Assembly: GCA_910579175.1 (NCBI GenBank)
Contig: CAJTTB010000025.1
Coordinates: 1 to 37,124, forward strand
Source of the DNA: an uncultured Oscillospiraceae bacterium
Lineage (GTDB): Bacteria > Bacillota > Clostridia > Oscillospirales > Ruminococcaceae
Reading direction: 5' to 3'
Length of the DNA stretch: 37,124 nt
The position numbers and the translations under genes were made by a program. This document shows, piece by piece, positions 1 through 8,599 of the stretch; within the stretch, counting starts at the first letter, position 1, and each line of letters begins with the position of its first letter. The notes beneath the pieces were generated by a model that was not told the origin of the DNA, made no database searches, and saw only the letters and a list, made by a program, of their open reading frames with translations.

Positions 1-124
1 TCAATCCCTTTTTCGACTTTTTATTCTGTTTTTCTGTTTTTTTCCTTTTATTATAATTTTTTATAATATTTAATCTATTTTTTAGAATATTTTCCACAAA
101 TCCCCATCAAGCCATTTACGAAAT

Positions 125-157
125 AAAGGAATAGAAGTAATACACTTCTATTCCTTT
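125..157 (-). terminator. Intrinsic terminator after the zinc-ribbon gene
   Basis: A perfect 14-bp inverted repeat (arms 125-138 and 144-157, 5-nt loop) lies 25 bp past the stop codon of the zinc-ribbon gene. On the minus strand the stem ends in CCTTT and is followed by ATTTCG, a modest U-rich tail. The 124 bases beyond it are AT-rich and show no gene. Confidence 0.75.
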
Positions 158-182
158 CTATTCTTAACACTCATCATTCTAT

Positions 183-698
183 TTATTCAGTCTTATCTTC
201 TTCTTCTACCTTATTTTCTTCTACAGATGTTTTTTCATCTGGATGGAAATCAGCAGCTTTTTCTTCAGACTGTTCTGTTTCGCAACAGCATTCTTCTTTC
301 TGAGCTTCTTCACGTGGATCAAAGTTATATTCTTCACACTCCACATGAAGTTTTGTTCCACATTTACAGCAATAACAATTGTCTCTTACATTTTCAGTGC
401 CGCAAACTTCACAAACAGTTACATTTTTCTTTTCTGCAATTTGATCTGTAATACCTGCTAATTTTTCTAACAACTCATCAATTTCTTCACACAGGTTGCG
501 CATTACATTTTCATTTACCAAATCATCATGTCTCATATTGTAAACGCTGCGTCCTAGTTTTTCATACATGCTATTGATTTCATTGTTTAATTTCACAGAA
601 TCCAATTTTAATTTTGAAAGTTCAACTACGTCATTTGTTTTCTTAGCAGCAATATTCACTGCATTCTTTGCCTTATCAAATAATTCATCTATGTTCAT
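183..698 (-). CDS. Zinc-ribbon domain protein with coiled-coil N-terminus
   Basis: A 171-residue soluble protein. Residues 1-90 are charged and helical (KAKNAVNIAAKKTNDVVELS, then a heptad-like LEKLAGITDQIAEKK) and look like a coiled coil. Residues 95-116 hold CxxC...CCxC cysteines (CEVCGTENVRDNCYCCKCG) typical of a zinc ribbon. The tail from about 130 is acidic, rich in Glu and Lys. Similar architectures are common in Clostridia as proteins of unknown role. It has its own predicted promoter and terminator, so it is probably monocistronic. No enzymatic motif is visible, and I assign no function beyond zinc binding. Confidence 0.8.
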   Translation of the reverse strand: MNIDELFDKAKNAVNIAAKKTNDVVELSKLKLDSVKLNNEINSMYEKLGRSVYNMRHDDLVNENVMRNLCEEIDELLEKLAGITDQIAEKKNVTVCEVCGTENVRDNCYCCKCGTKLHVECEEYNFDPREEAQKEECCCETEQSEEKAADFHPDEKTSVEENKVEEEDKTE

Positions 699-736
699 AA
701 CCTTAGTCCCTCTTTCTTTCTCAACGGTTTATTCTT

Positions 737-764
737 ATTATACATAGAAATGAAATTAATTCAA
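737..764 (-). promoter_or_regulatory. Sigma-A-type promoter of the zinc-ribbon gene
   Basis: On the minus strand TTGAAT (764-759), a 16-bp spacer and a perfect TATAAT (742-737) precede the ATG at 698. The -35 box sits immediately after the hemZ stop codon, so the zinc-ribbon gene need not depend on hemZ read-through. Confidence 0.65.
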
Positions 765-768
765 TGTA

Positions 769-2274
769 CTATTTATGAATATCTAACGAAAAGTTTATGT
801 CTTGATAGAATTCTGCTATTTGATTTTTGCGTTCTAGAATGGTTTTAAAGTCTTTGTTATATTCAAATGGATATTTATAATTAAAAATCCTATGAACCTT
901 CTGCGACCGATGACGAATTAATTTTGACACTGCACTCGCACCTGCTGCCAAAATCGTATGGATTTCTTCCATAATATAGATGTTATATCGTCCCTCATAA
1001 CCTTTTTTGCAATATCCAATATTCTCTAAATTTTGAAGTGTATTTTTTTGACGGTATAAATAATAGGGATAATATCCATTCTGTGTCAATTTTTGGTAAG
1101 CATACTCTACCATCTGTACAATTGCATCATCTGAAATTTTCTCATTTTCCTCATGGTTTTGAAACAAATCAGAAGAACGCTTGATGGTCAGGGTATGTAC
1201 CGTAACATTGGTTGGAGACAATGCGATTATCTTATCGATGGTATCTTGAAAAGTTTCCAAGGTATCTTCTGGTAGTCCTGCAATCAGATCCATATTAATA
1301 TCTTCAAATCCCAATTCTCTTGCCAAGTGATAACAATCGATTACCTGTTGTACAGTATGTTTTCTACCAATTGCTTTTAATACATGATCTTGAAAGGTTT
1401 GTGGGTTAATACTGATCCGTGTTGCGCCTGCCTGTCGGATTGCCAATAACTTTTCTCTGGTAATCGTATCTGCCCTTCCTGCCTCAATGGTATATTCTTT
1501 TACATCTTGTACTAAAAAAGCCTGTTTTATCGTGTTGGTCAATAAGATCAACTGCTCTGCGCTCAATGTTGTAGGCGTTCCCCCACCAATATAAATTGTC
1601 TCTAAAGATAATGAAAAACGCTTTACAATATCTCCAATATATCGAATTTCTTCACAGAGCTTTTCTACATAATCATTTACTAAGGCTTTTGCCTTTGTTC
1701 CAGCAATCGAACTGGATACAAACGAGCAATAACTACATCTAGTCGGACAAAACGGAATTGAAACATATAAACTATAAGAATTCGGTTTAGAAGCATCTAT
1801 GATTGAAATTTGATGTTCTCTTACCTGTTTACACAACTCAAACTTTTCTTCAGATGCCAAATAATCCCGTTGAAAAATTTCTTTTACCTGTTGTATAGAA
1901 TGCCCCTGCTCTATCCAATAATTCAACTGTTTGACTGGGCGAATACCTGTCATAACTCCCCACTTGACATCTATTCCAGTTGCTCTTTTCAATGCCAGAT
2001 AAACTGTAACCGCCAATAAACGTTCGCACTCTTTTTCACAGTGAATATGATTGGAATCAACACATTGCTGTTCGGAAAACACCTGCCCATCTAGCCGAAC
2101 CATTGTAGATAAATAGATGATTTGTTGTTCTTGTTTTAATTGTGTAACAATTAAGTTATCCCGATCCAAATCACTCAGTTGATACTCATGTTTAAATAAA
2201 ATACAGGGAAAAAACAATTTACAGACTGCTTCTATTTCGTATTTAAATTCATGATTGTTAAAAATAATCGTCAT
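769..2274 (-). CDS. hemZ: Coproporphyrinogen III dehydrogenase-like radical SAM protein HemZ
   Basis: A radical SAM enzyme of the HemN/HemZ family. Such proteins act on coproporphyrinogen III or in anaerobic haem handling; several members have other or unproven roles. The [4Fe-4S] motif CxxxCxxC is clear in the stretch PFCPTRCSYCSF. The SAM-binding GGGTPT and the later GLPEDT and NPQTF segments also fit the family. I chose the ATG at 2274 rather than the upstream ATG at 2367: it gives 501 residues, the usual HemZ length, and cuts the overlap with the MBL gene from 110 to 17 bp. The residues it removes (MKRIIEYIQVMVQQ...) lie wholly over the end of that gene. Co-transcription with the MBL hydrolase is likely. 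No other haem gene is visible. Confidence 0.85.
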   Translation of the reverse strand: MTIIFNNHEFKYEIEAVCKLFFPCILFKHEYQLSDLDRDNLIVTQLKQEQQIIYLSTMVRLDGQVFSEQQCVDSNHIHCEKECERLLAVTVYLALKRATGIDVKWGVMTGIRPVKQLNYWIEQGHSIQQVKEIFQRDYLASEEKFELCKQVREHQISIIDASKPNSYSLYVSIPFCPTRCSYCSFVSSSIAGTKAKALVNDYVEKLCEEIRYIGDIVKRFSLSLETIYIGGGTPTTLSAEQLILLTNTIKQAFLVQDVKEYTIEAGRADTITREKLLAIRQAGATRISINPQTFQDHVLKAIGRKHTVQQVIDCYHLARELGFEDINMDLIAGLPEDTLETFQDTIDKIIALSPTNVTVHTLTIKRSSDLFQNHEENEKISDDAIVQMVEYAYQKLTQNGYYPYYLYRQKNTLQNLENIGYCKKGYEGRYNIYIMEEIHTILAAGASAVSKLIRHRSQKVHRIFNYKYPFEYNKDFKTILERKNQIAEFYQDINFSLDIHK

Positions 2275-2905
2275 AAGATACTTGTCCCAGATATGGATTG
2301 GTTGCCTTTTGATTGAGTAATGTCGTTGCTGGACCATGACCTGGATATACTCGATAATCCGTTTCAAGCTCTGCCAACCTTGCCAAAGACTGTTTCATCA
2401 CAGTATAATCTCCGCCATATAAATCACATCGACCAATATCCCCCTGAAATAGGGTATCTCCTGTAAACATCACCTGTTGATTTACAACAAAACAACAGGA
2501 GCCTTTGGTATGCCCTGGGGTGTGTAGCACTTCTATTTTTAAATCATCCATCTCCAATTTGTCACCATCTTTTACAGTTTGATATTCCATCCCTGTTTTA
2601 TAATGAAAATAAACTGGTGCCATAGAACAAAGAGAAATTTGAACATCTTCCAACATTTCTTTATCCCCAGGATGAACATAGACCGGAACAGAACATTCTT
2701 CTAATATATCCCAAACTGCTGCAATATGGTCATGGTGTCCATGCGTCAATAAAATCATTTTTAATGTCAAATCATGTTGTTTTAAATTGTTGAGTAATTG
2801 TTTTGCATCTCCTCCTGGATCTATGATAAAAGCATTTTTGTTATCACTAGAGACGATATAACAATTGGTTTGCATCATTCCAACAGGTTTTACTTGAATT
2901 TCCAT
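2258..2905 (-). CDS. MBL-fold metallo-hydrolase (glyoxalase II-like)
   Basis: A 215-residue metallo-beta-lactamase-fold hydrolase, cytosolic, with no signal peptide. The binuclear metal motif THGHHDH is at about residues 54-60. Further metal-site histidines lie in HTPGHTKGS (about 129-137) and GHGPATT near the C-terminus, and the aspartate in FTGDTLF. The arrangement matches the short glyoxalase II-like/YcbL group, which hydrolyses thioesters or related substrates; the true substrate is not evident. An AAGGAAG ribosome site precedes the ATG. Its 3' end overlaps hemZ by 17 bp, so the two are probably translationally coupled, an arrangement I recall from other Clostridia. Confidence 0.85.
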   Translation of the reverse strand: MEIQVKPVGMMQTNCYIVSSDNKNAFIIDPGGDAKQLLNNLKQHDLTLKMILLTHGHHDHIAAVWDILEECSVPVYVHPGDKEMLEDVQISLCSMAPVYFHYKTGMEYQTVKDGDKLEMDDLKIEVLHTPGHTKGSCCFVVNQQVMFTGDTLFQGDIGRCDLYGGDYTVMKQSLARLAELETDYRVYPGHGPATTLLNQKATNPYLGQVSYDDYF

Positions 2906-2976
2906 ATAACATCTTCCTTTTTTATCATTTACCCCAGTCTAACATACTTAACCAAAAAATTCAATTCTCAAAACAA

Positions 2977-3011
2977 AAAGAGTTTAAAAGCAGTTGACCT
3001 TTAAACTCTTT
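2977..3011 (-). terminator. Intrinsic terminator after the penicillin-binding protein gene
   Basis: Arms 2977-2988 and 3000-3011 form a perfect 12-bp stem (AAAGAGTTTAAA and its complement). On the minus strand it is followed by TTTTGTTTTG. It starts 9 bp after the stop codon of the PBP gene and separates it from the MBL-hemZ pair. Confidence 0.85.
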
Positions 3012-3019
3012 GATTTATT

Positions 3020-5422
3020 TTACGCGGCAGGTGCTTCTACTGCTGGAGCCTCTTGTGCCGGAGGGTGTTCAGGTTCTTGCACAGGAGAGGGATCCGGTTG
3101 CTGAGCAGGTGGTGTTGCTGGCTCTGCTGGAGTAGCCGTACCCACATTGTTATTTGGCACATTCTGTGATTGTATTGGAGCATTATGGGAACCAGAACAA
3201 GTTGGTGGTAAACTACTTGCTCTATAATATCCCATACTCACATTTGGACAAGCTCCATTGGATAACAATCCTGTATCAGTACAATAATTTCTCTGCACAA
3301 CGCCGGTACTATCCAACTCAAAATTGCGCGGCTCATAACCTTCTAAAATACGAGACATGACATTTTTCCAAGCCTGCGCCGGAGAATATCCATATTGCTT
3401 CAGTTCACTGTTATCTTCATAACCAATCCACAAAGAAGAAACATAATAAGGTGTACAGCCAACAAATGCCAAGTCTGTGCTTTCACCTGTACCAGTTTTG
3501 CCCACCACTTCAATATTGGGAATATTGGCAGCAGTACCAGTACCACTGGTAATAACTTGTTTGAGCATACGATTCATAATAAATGCAGTATCGCTGGAAA
3601 GCACTTGTTTTTTGCTGGAATTGGTTTCTAAAACCACTTTGCCACTCGCATCAATTACTTGGGTATATAATTTTGGTTCACTATAATATCCGCCATTTCC
3701 AAACATCAAATAAGCAGCTGCGATCTCACTCAAGTACATACCATTTGCATTCATGCCCAAAGTTACCCCAGGACCTTCCTTACTGATATCTCCAATTGTA
3801 GAAACATTTAGATTTTCCTGTAAAAACTTTAAGGTATCTTCTAATCCCATTGTCAATACCAATTCAACTGGAATGGTATTATAAGATTTTTTCAAAGCAT
3901 CCGCCATGGTAATCGGACCTTTTGTAAATGTTTTCCAGTCATTGTTGGGCCATGGTTTTCCATTTACTTCCATTTTTCCTTCATCAATTGCTTGCTTTGA
4001 CCAATAAATCAAATCCGATTGTAACGCCGGTGCATAAGCTGCAATCGGTTTCATACAAGAACCCATCGAACGGTGCATATCATAAGCATTATTCCATCCT
4101 AAATTGACCTGCTTTTGAAACCTGCTTCCCACCTGTGCCTTGATATTTCCATTATAATCCATAATGACCATAGCGGAATCCGGATGATTTTCAATGGTAT
4201 AAGAAGAAAACATATTGTCATCTAAATATAATTGCTCCAATTTATTCTGCATTGCAATATCCATTGGTGTATAAATTTGATAACCTGCACTGCTGATTTT
4301 TGCCAAAGCAGTTTGCTCATCATATCCATACTGTTTCATCAAATCTTCTTTTACATTTTGAATCACTGCATCAACATACCAATTATAAATGCCGCTGTTT
4401 TCTTCTGAAGTGTTATTAGAAGAACGAAAATCAATAATTTGTAATTCTTCTGCAATTGCTTGATCGTGTTCTTCTTGGGTAATATATCCTTCTTCTAACA
4501 TGGTTTTAATGACCCAATCGCGTCGTTCCTTATTCTTTTCAGGATAATCAATCATATTGTAATAAACTGGGCTTTTGGTTGTACAAGTTAAAGCAGCAGC
4601 TTCTGCAATGGACAAGTCTGATACATTTTTTCCAAAAAAGTATTCTGCACCTGCTTGTAGACCATAATTCTCTTTCCCCACAGACATGTAGTTTATATAA
4701 CACTCTAATATTTTGGATTTGGTATAATGCCGTTCCAAATTTAAAGCTCCCAAGATTTCTTTCATCTTTACAGCTGGAGAACGATCATAAAAGTCCTCAT
4801 TGATATTTTTAATCAACTGTTGCGTAATGGTAGAAGCACCACTTTCAAAATAGCTTTTACCTGTTACCATTTCAATCCCCATATTGGCAAATGCTGCAAA
4901 AGTTCTGGCCCAGTCTACGCCCTCATGTTGAAAGAAACGCTTGTCTTCTGTACAAATAACTGCCTTTTGTACATGATCAGGTATCTCCTCAATGGATTTC
5001 CAGCTTCGTCTTCCCTGAGATGCCATTGTTTGGACTACGACACTTTCTCCTGCTTCATTTAAACCATAAATTTTACTGGTATAAGCCATTTCCAATCCTT
5101 CTAATTTAATTCCGTCAGCAGAGTCTACATATTTCATTACAAAAACAGTCATTGCAGTAGCGACAATACAACCTGTAATAATGATAATCAACAATAATGT
5201 CAAGATAATTTTTCCAATTCCAAATACAATTGTCTTGCCAGTTCGTACACCTTTGGAAGGTTTTTTCTGGTTTTTTGATTTTTTTCCATTGGATTTTTGA
5301 TTGGAAGGTTTGGTCGTTTTATGATTTGTTGCAATATCATTTTTTGCAGCTGTTTTTACCACCCGTTCAACGCGCTTTACAGGTTTTCTACCAGTATCTC
5401 CGCGTCCATTTGTATTTGCCAT
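3020..5422 (-). CDS. Class A penicillin-binding protein (PBP1A family)
   Basis: A bifunctional peptidoglycan glycosyltransferase and DD-transpeptidase, anchored in the membrane with its catalytic part outside. The start is the ATG at 5422, preceded by AGGGGG, giving 800 residues; an upstream in-frame ATG at 5461 has no such site. A basic Lys/Asn-rich cytoplasmic tail (1-62) leads to one membrane segment (about 64-95). The GT51 domain shows the catalytic Glu in TEDKRFFQHEG (about 159) and ESGASTITQQL. The transpeptidase domain has SxxK (SCMK, 455-458), SYN (513-515) and KTGTGE (642). The C-terminus carries paired cysteines (CTDTGLLSNGACPN) and ends in a Pro/Glu/Ala-rich low-complexity tail (about 755-800), probably a wall-spanning or disordered extension. 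It is monocistronic. Confidence 0.93.
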   Translation of the reverse strand: MANTNGRGDTGRKPVKRVERVVKTAAKNDIATNHKTTKPSNQKSNGKKSKNQKKPSKGVRTGKTIVFGIGKIILTLLLIIIITGCIVATAMTVFVMKYVDSADGIKLEGLEMAYTSKIYGLNEAGESVVVQTMASQGRRSWKSIEEIPDHVQKAVICTEDKRFFQHEGVDWARTFAAFANMGIEMVTGKSYFESGASTITQQLIKNINEDFYDRSPAVKMKEILGALNLERHYTKSKILECYINYMSVGKENYGLQAGAEYFFGKNVSDLSIAEAAALTCTTKSPVYYNMIDYPEKNKERRDWVIKTMLEEGYITQEEHDQAIAEELQIIDFRSSNNTSEENSGIYNWYVDAVIQNVKEDLMKQYGYDEQTALAKISSAGYQIYTPMDIAMQNKLEQLYLDDNMFSSYTIENHPDSAMVIMDYNGNIKAQVGSRFQKQVNLGWNNAYDMHRSMGSCMKPIAAYAPALQSDLIYWSKQAIDEGKMEVNGKPWPNNDWKTFTKGPITMADALKKSYNTIPVELVLTMGLEDTLKFLQENLNVSTIGDISKEGPGVTLGMNANGMYLSEIAAAYLMFGNGGYYSEPKLYTQVIDASGKVVLETNSSKKQVLSSDTAFIMNRMLKQVITSGTGTAANIPNIEVVGKTGTGESTDLAFVGCTPYYVSSLWIGYEDNSELKQYGYSPAQAWKNVMSRILEGYEPRNFELDSTGVVQRNYCTDTGLLSNGACPNVSMGYYRASSLPPTCSGSHNAPIQSQNVPNNNVGTATPAEPATPPAQQPDPSPVQEPEHPPAQEAPAVEAPAA

Positions 5423-5489
5423 AAGCAACCCCCTGTTATTTGATTCAATCAGTAATACCATTCATTTCAAATTCTAATATCAAAAGAAT

Positions 5490-5518
5490 ATTATACCATA
5501 TTTTTAAAATTTTGTTAA
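5490..5518 (-). promoter_or_regulatory. Extended -10 promoter of the PBP gene
   Basis: Minus strand: TTAACA (5518-5513), 17-bp spacer, TATAAT (5495-5490), with TGG just before the -10 making an extended -10 box. The leader to the ATG at 5422 is about 60 nt. Confidence 0.7.
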
Positions 5519-5788
5519 GCAAAAATAATCTAAACAAATGTTTGTCTGTATAAATTTTGTAAATTTACCAATCATAAAAACAAATCTATCTTATCAAAAA
5601 CACAACCATTTTTTATCAAGGAATCGAACCACCCTTGCATGAGTATCCACATTGCCAAACATTCCAATCATCTTTTTCATAGTCTCATTATATGTCTTTA
5701 TCCATGATTTATTTGCACCCATACAATTTATCATTCGGTTTATCTCACAGGCAATATCAACCATTCTACTATAAAAAGGAATTGTATT
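5519..5788 (+). other. Intergenic region between PBP and small membrane protein genes
   Basis: With the PBP leader this makes 366 bp without a convincing gene. A minus-strand reading frame of 68 codons (5594-5800) begins with TTG, lacks a ribosome site, resembles nothing I know and overlaps the next gene. A short ACAAA-TG-TTTGT inverted repeat lies near 5534-5545. An AAAAAGGA ribosome site (5774-5780) precedes the plus-strand gene; I could not find a convincing promoter for it. Confidence 0.5.
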
Positions 5789-6106
5789 ATGAAATCTCAA
5801 AACACCATTTTATATTTCTGTACAGGACTTATCATTCTGCTTATTGCAGTTTTTGTAAGCTGTTTTCTTATTTTTCAAAATACCACCACAGTCAATCAAA
5901 CTAACCATCAGGCAAAACAAGAGTTTTTGTTGAAAGAATATAATGGAAGATTGGCACTCTATCAAATACCTTATGACACCCCAAAAGAAATCTATCACAT
6001 CTATCTTTCCACCCTGCCAGAAACAGACCAAATCCAATTAAAAGCAGGGATTCCCATTTCTGGAGAAGCAGAACTTAAAAAATATTTAGATGATTTCGAC
6101 AGCTAA
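5789..6106 (+). CDS. Small membrane-anchored protein, BofC C-terminal-like
   Basis: A 105-residue protein with one N-terminal hydrophobic segment (about residues 8-29, ILYFCTGLIILLIAVFVSCF) and an extracytoplasmic domain. The outer part, KEYNGRLALYQIPYDTPKEI...LPETDQIQLKAGIPISGEAELKKYLDDFDS, has the pattern I associate with BofC C-terminal-like domains of clostridial small proteins (LKEYxGxxAxY, LPxxDQxxLxxGI, then xExELxxxLxDF). BofC is a regulator in sporulation signalling in Bacillus; function here is unproven. The ATG follows AAAAAGGA by 8 bases. It is short enough to be missed by gene callers, but the composition is protein-like. Confidence 0.7.
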   Translation: MKSQNTILYFCTGLIILLIAVFVSCFLIFQNTTTVNQTNHQAKQEFLLKEYNGRLALYQIPYDTPKEIYHIYLSTLPETDQIQLKAGIPISGEAELKKYLDDFDS

Positions 6107-6180
6107 CAGCTATAGTTTAGTGAAAGATTGTGAAAATTTTAAAACGATTATATGAACTAAACATATAATTTACTTTTTCG

Positions 6181-7017
6181 TTACATTTGTCTTTTGATTT
6201 TTGTTTTTCGATATCCTTTTGGAGAGATTCCAAGTTGTTTTTTAAATACCTTTGAAAAATGAAGCGGGTCGGTATAACCAATTAAATTTGATATTTCATT
6301 GATGGTCATGCTTGTCTTTTCCAATAGCACGCATCCTTGTTTCACCCGATAATGCTCCAAATACTCCTTTGGGGACTGTGCCATATTTTTAATAAACACT
6401 CTATATAAATGGCTACGACTAATTCCCAAATGGTCAGCAACATCTGTGATGGTAATATGTTGCTCATAATGTTCTGAAATAAAATTTACCGCCTGTCGAA
6501 CATACTCCATGGAAATATCCACGCCGTGGTCATGTGTTTGTGAGCAGCGAATTAAAATGGATAAAAACAAAAATAAATAACCTGCCATCGAAACATGATG
6601 ATAAAGCTCTGTTCCACTACAGTGATAAATATTGAGGAGTGTTTGTTTTAATTCTTCACTGCACAATGTTCTAATCACTGGATGTTTTTTCTGAAAATCA
6701 GTCTGTTTTAACAATGCTTTGGCATCTGCACCACTAAATCCCACCCAATAATATTCCCAAGGATCTAATTTATCCGCACAATAACTTACCACTTCATCAG
6801 GATAGATAATAAAAGTGTCTCCTTGGCACACCTCATAAGTTTGATGATTAACTGTATAATATCCCTTGCCAGATACAACGTGATGTATCAAATAATGATT
6901 CCGAATAATTGGACCCATCGCATATCCACCTTCACATTTTTGATATCCAGAGCTATATACATTCATCAAAATATTATCTTCTTTTTCCATCTTGTAAGAA
7001 AATTTAAAACTATCCAT
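6181..7017 (-). CDS. AraC-family transcriptional regulator
   Basis: A 278-residue DNA-binding regulator. The N-terminal half (about 10-150) is a cupin-like sugar-sensing AraC domain (YTVNHQTYEVCQGDTFIIYP, with WEYYWVGFSG). The C-terminal half (about 170-272) has two helix-turn-helix units: HITITDVADHLGISRSHLYRVFIKNMAQSP and TINEISNLIGYTDPLHFSKVFKKQLGISPKGYR, the second being the classical AraC signature. The ATG follows AAGGAAGGAG. It is divergent from galK-galT across 264 bp, so it probably controls galactose or galactoside use as well as itself; the effector is unknown. Confidence 0.9.
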   Translation of the reverse strand: MDSFKFSYKMEKEDNILMNVYSSGYQKCEGGYAMGPIIRNHYLIHHVVSGKGYYTVNHQTYEVCQGDTFIIYPDEVVSYCADKLDPWEYYWVGFSGADAKALLKQTDFQKKHPVIRTLCSEELKQTLLNIYHCSGTELYHHVSMAGYLFLFLSILIRCSQTHDHGVDISMEYVRQAVNFISEHYEQHITITDVADHLGISRSHLYRVFIKNMAQSPKEYLEHYRVKQGCVLLEKTSMTINEISNLIGYTDPLHFSKVFKKQLGISPKGYRKTKIKRQM

Positions 7018-7062
7018 TTTTACTCCTTCCTTATAGATGATGGGAGAGATGATTCACTTCTT

Positions 7063-7092
7063 ATTATATGATCCACATAGTTATCCAACTAA
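7063..7092 (-). promoter_or_regulatory. Possible promoter of the AraC-type regulator
   Basis: Minus strand: a perfect TATAAT (7068-7063) with a weak -35 TTAGTT (7092-7087) at 18 bp. It faces away from the galK promoter, about 90 bp apart, leaving room for a shared operator. Confidence 0.45.
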
Positions 7093-7182
7093 GATAAAGA
7101 AATTATTTTTTCTGTCAGATTTATTATAATAAAAAATACAAAGAAAGGCAACATTTTACCATATCTATTCCACAAATAAAAA

Positions 7183-7211
7183 TTGACTTCTCCTTTTAAA
7201 AAGGATAGAAT
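7183..7211 (+). promoter_or_regulatory. galK promoter
   Basis: TTGACT (7183-7188), 17-bp spacer, TAGAAT (7206-7211). The spacer contains an inverted repeat (TCCTTT and AAAGGA arms), a possible operator for the divergent AraC-type protein. The leader to the ATG at 7282 is about 65 nt. Confidence 0.65.
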
Positions 7212-7281
7212 AATATTAAACAAATTTTTAAATAATCGGACAATTTTTTGCAAATTTATAAATAAAAGGAGTTTGTTTACT

Positions 7282-8583
7282 ATGTATTCTATCGTTGAAG
7301 CAAAAAATTTAATTTCTGAGGGGAAATTAGATGATGCCTTTTCCCGTCTCTATGACAAACAAAAAATTTCTATCGAACAACAAAAAAACCGCTATTTAGA
7401 AGCAATTGACTCATTTGAGGAAGTATTTCCCAATCACAGCGATATCACTTTATTTTCTGCACCTGGCAGAACAGAAGTCGGAGGCAATCACACCGACCAT
7501 CAAAGGGGAATTGTACTGGCAGCCGCAGTCAATTTGGATGTCATTGCAGTCTTTGCATTGAATGAAAGCCGAACCATTCGCATTCAGTCCAAGGGTTTTC
7601 CAATGGATGTAGTTGACATTGATCATTTGGAAATTCACGAAGAAGAAACTGGTCACTCCGCTTCTTTGCTTCGCGGTATCGTGGCTAGAATCAAGGAATT
7701 GGGCTATCAAATTGGTGGCTTTGACGCATATACTACTTCTAATGTATTAAAGGGTTCTGGTCTATCCTCTTCCGCTGCATTTGAAAACCTAGTAGGTACT
7801 ATGATCAGTCATCAATTCAACAATGGTGCTATCTCTGCTGTGGATATCGCAAAAATCAGCCAATATGCAGAAGTACACTATTTTGGAAAAACCTGTGGAT
7901 TGATGGATCAAATGGTCAGCTCTGTAGGTGGCTTCGTTTCCATTGATTTCAAGGATACAGAAAAGCCAGCCATTGAAAAGATTGATTTTGATTTTGCGGA
8001 TTGTGGCTATTCTTTATGTATTGTAGATACCAAGGGAAATCACTCCGATTTAACTGCCGATTATGTTGCGATTCCAACTGAAATGAAACAAGTCGCTGCG
8101 TTTTTTGGAAAAGAAGTGCTGCGTGAAGTCGACGAAGAAACATTTTATCAAAACATTTCCAATGTGCGCGAAAAAACTTCCGACCGAGCAATTTTGCGGG
8201 CGATTCACTTCTTCAAAGACAATCAAACCGCTTTGGATGAAGCAACTGCTTTAAAAAATCATGACTTTGAAACCTTCAAAAACTTAATTCGTTCTTCTGG
8301 AAATTCTTCTTTTAAATTCTTACAAAATATTTATTCCAACTCCAATCCTGCTGAACAAGGGGTTGCTTTGGGTCTTGCCATCAGTGAACACATTTTAAAA
8401 GATCGCGGTGTTTGCCGCGTACATGGAGGCGGATTCGCTGGCACCATTCAAAGTTTTGTACCAGTTGATCTTGTATCCACCTATCAAGATGCCATCGAAC
8501 AGGTATTTGGAGCAGGTTCTTGTTATGTTTTAAATATCCGTCCTATAGGTGGTACTGTTGTTGCCGAGTCATGTAATGGGTAA
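7282..8583 (+). CDS. galK: Galactokinase
   Basis: Phosphorylates galactose to galactose-1-phosphate with ATP, the first step of the Leloir pathway. At 433 residues it is slightly longer than usual, with an N-terminal extension of about 45 residues before the GHMP core. The galactokinase signature GRTEVGGNHTDHQRG is at about residues 61-75; the ATP-binding GSGLSSSAAFE follows at about 157, and the third GHMP motif HGGGFAGTIQ near 380. I chose the ATG at 7282 because AAAGGAG lies 10 bases before it; the open frame extends further upstream to 7183 but over the promoter. galT follows 16 bp downstream, forming an operon; galE and a transporter are not in the window. Confidence 0.93.
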   Translation: MYSIVEAKNLISEGKLDDAFSRLYDKQKISIEQQKNRYLEAIDSFEEVFPNHSDITLFSAPGRTEVGGNHTDHQRGIVLAAAVNLDVIAVFALNESRTIRIQSKGFPMDVVDIDHLEIHEEETGHSASLLRGIVARIKELGYQIGGFDAYTTSNVLKGSGLSSSAAFENLVGTMISHQFNNGAISAVDIAKISQYAEVHYFGKTCGLMDQMVSSVGGFVSIDFKDTEKPAIEKIDFDFADCGYSLCIVDTKGNHSDLTADYVAIPTEMKQVAAFFGKEVLREVDEETFYQNISNVREKTSDRAILRAIHFFKDNQTALDEATALKNHDFETFKNLIRSSGNSSFKFLQNIYSNSNPAEQGVALGLAISEHILKDRGVCRVHGGGFAGTIQSFVPVDLVSTYQDAIEQVFGAGSCYVLNIRPIGGTVVAESCNG

Positions 8584-8599
8584 GAAAGAAGGAATTTTT

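Noticed and set aside
5625..5660. A minus-strand GGTTCGATTCC sequence resembling a tRNA T-arm
   Set aside because: The flanking bases do not form the 5-bp T-stem, and no acceptor stem, anticodon arm or D-arm can be assembled around it.
5594..5800. A 68-codon minus-strand reading frame in the PBP upstream region
   Set aside because: It starts with TTG, lacks a ribosome site, resembles no family I know and overlaps the start of the small membrane protein gene.
6113..6165. Inverted repeat GTTTAGT/ACTAAAC between the small membrane protein and the AraC gene as a terminator
   Set aside because: The loop is about 36 nt, the stem short and AT-rich, so I do not count it.
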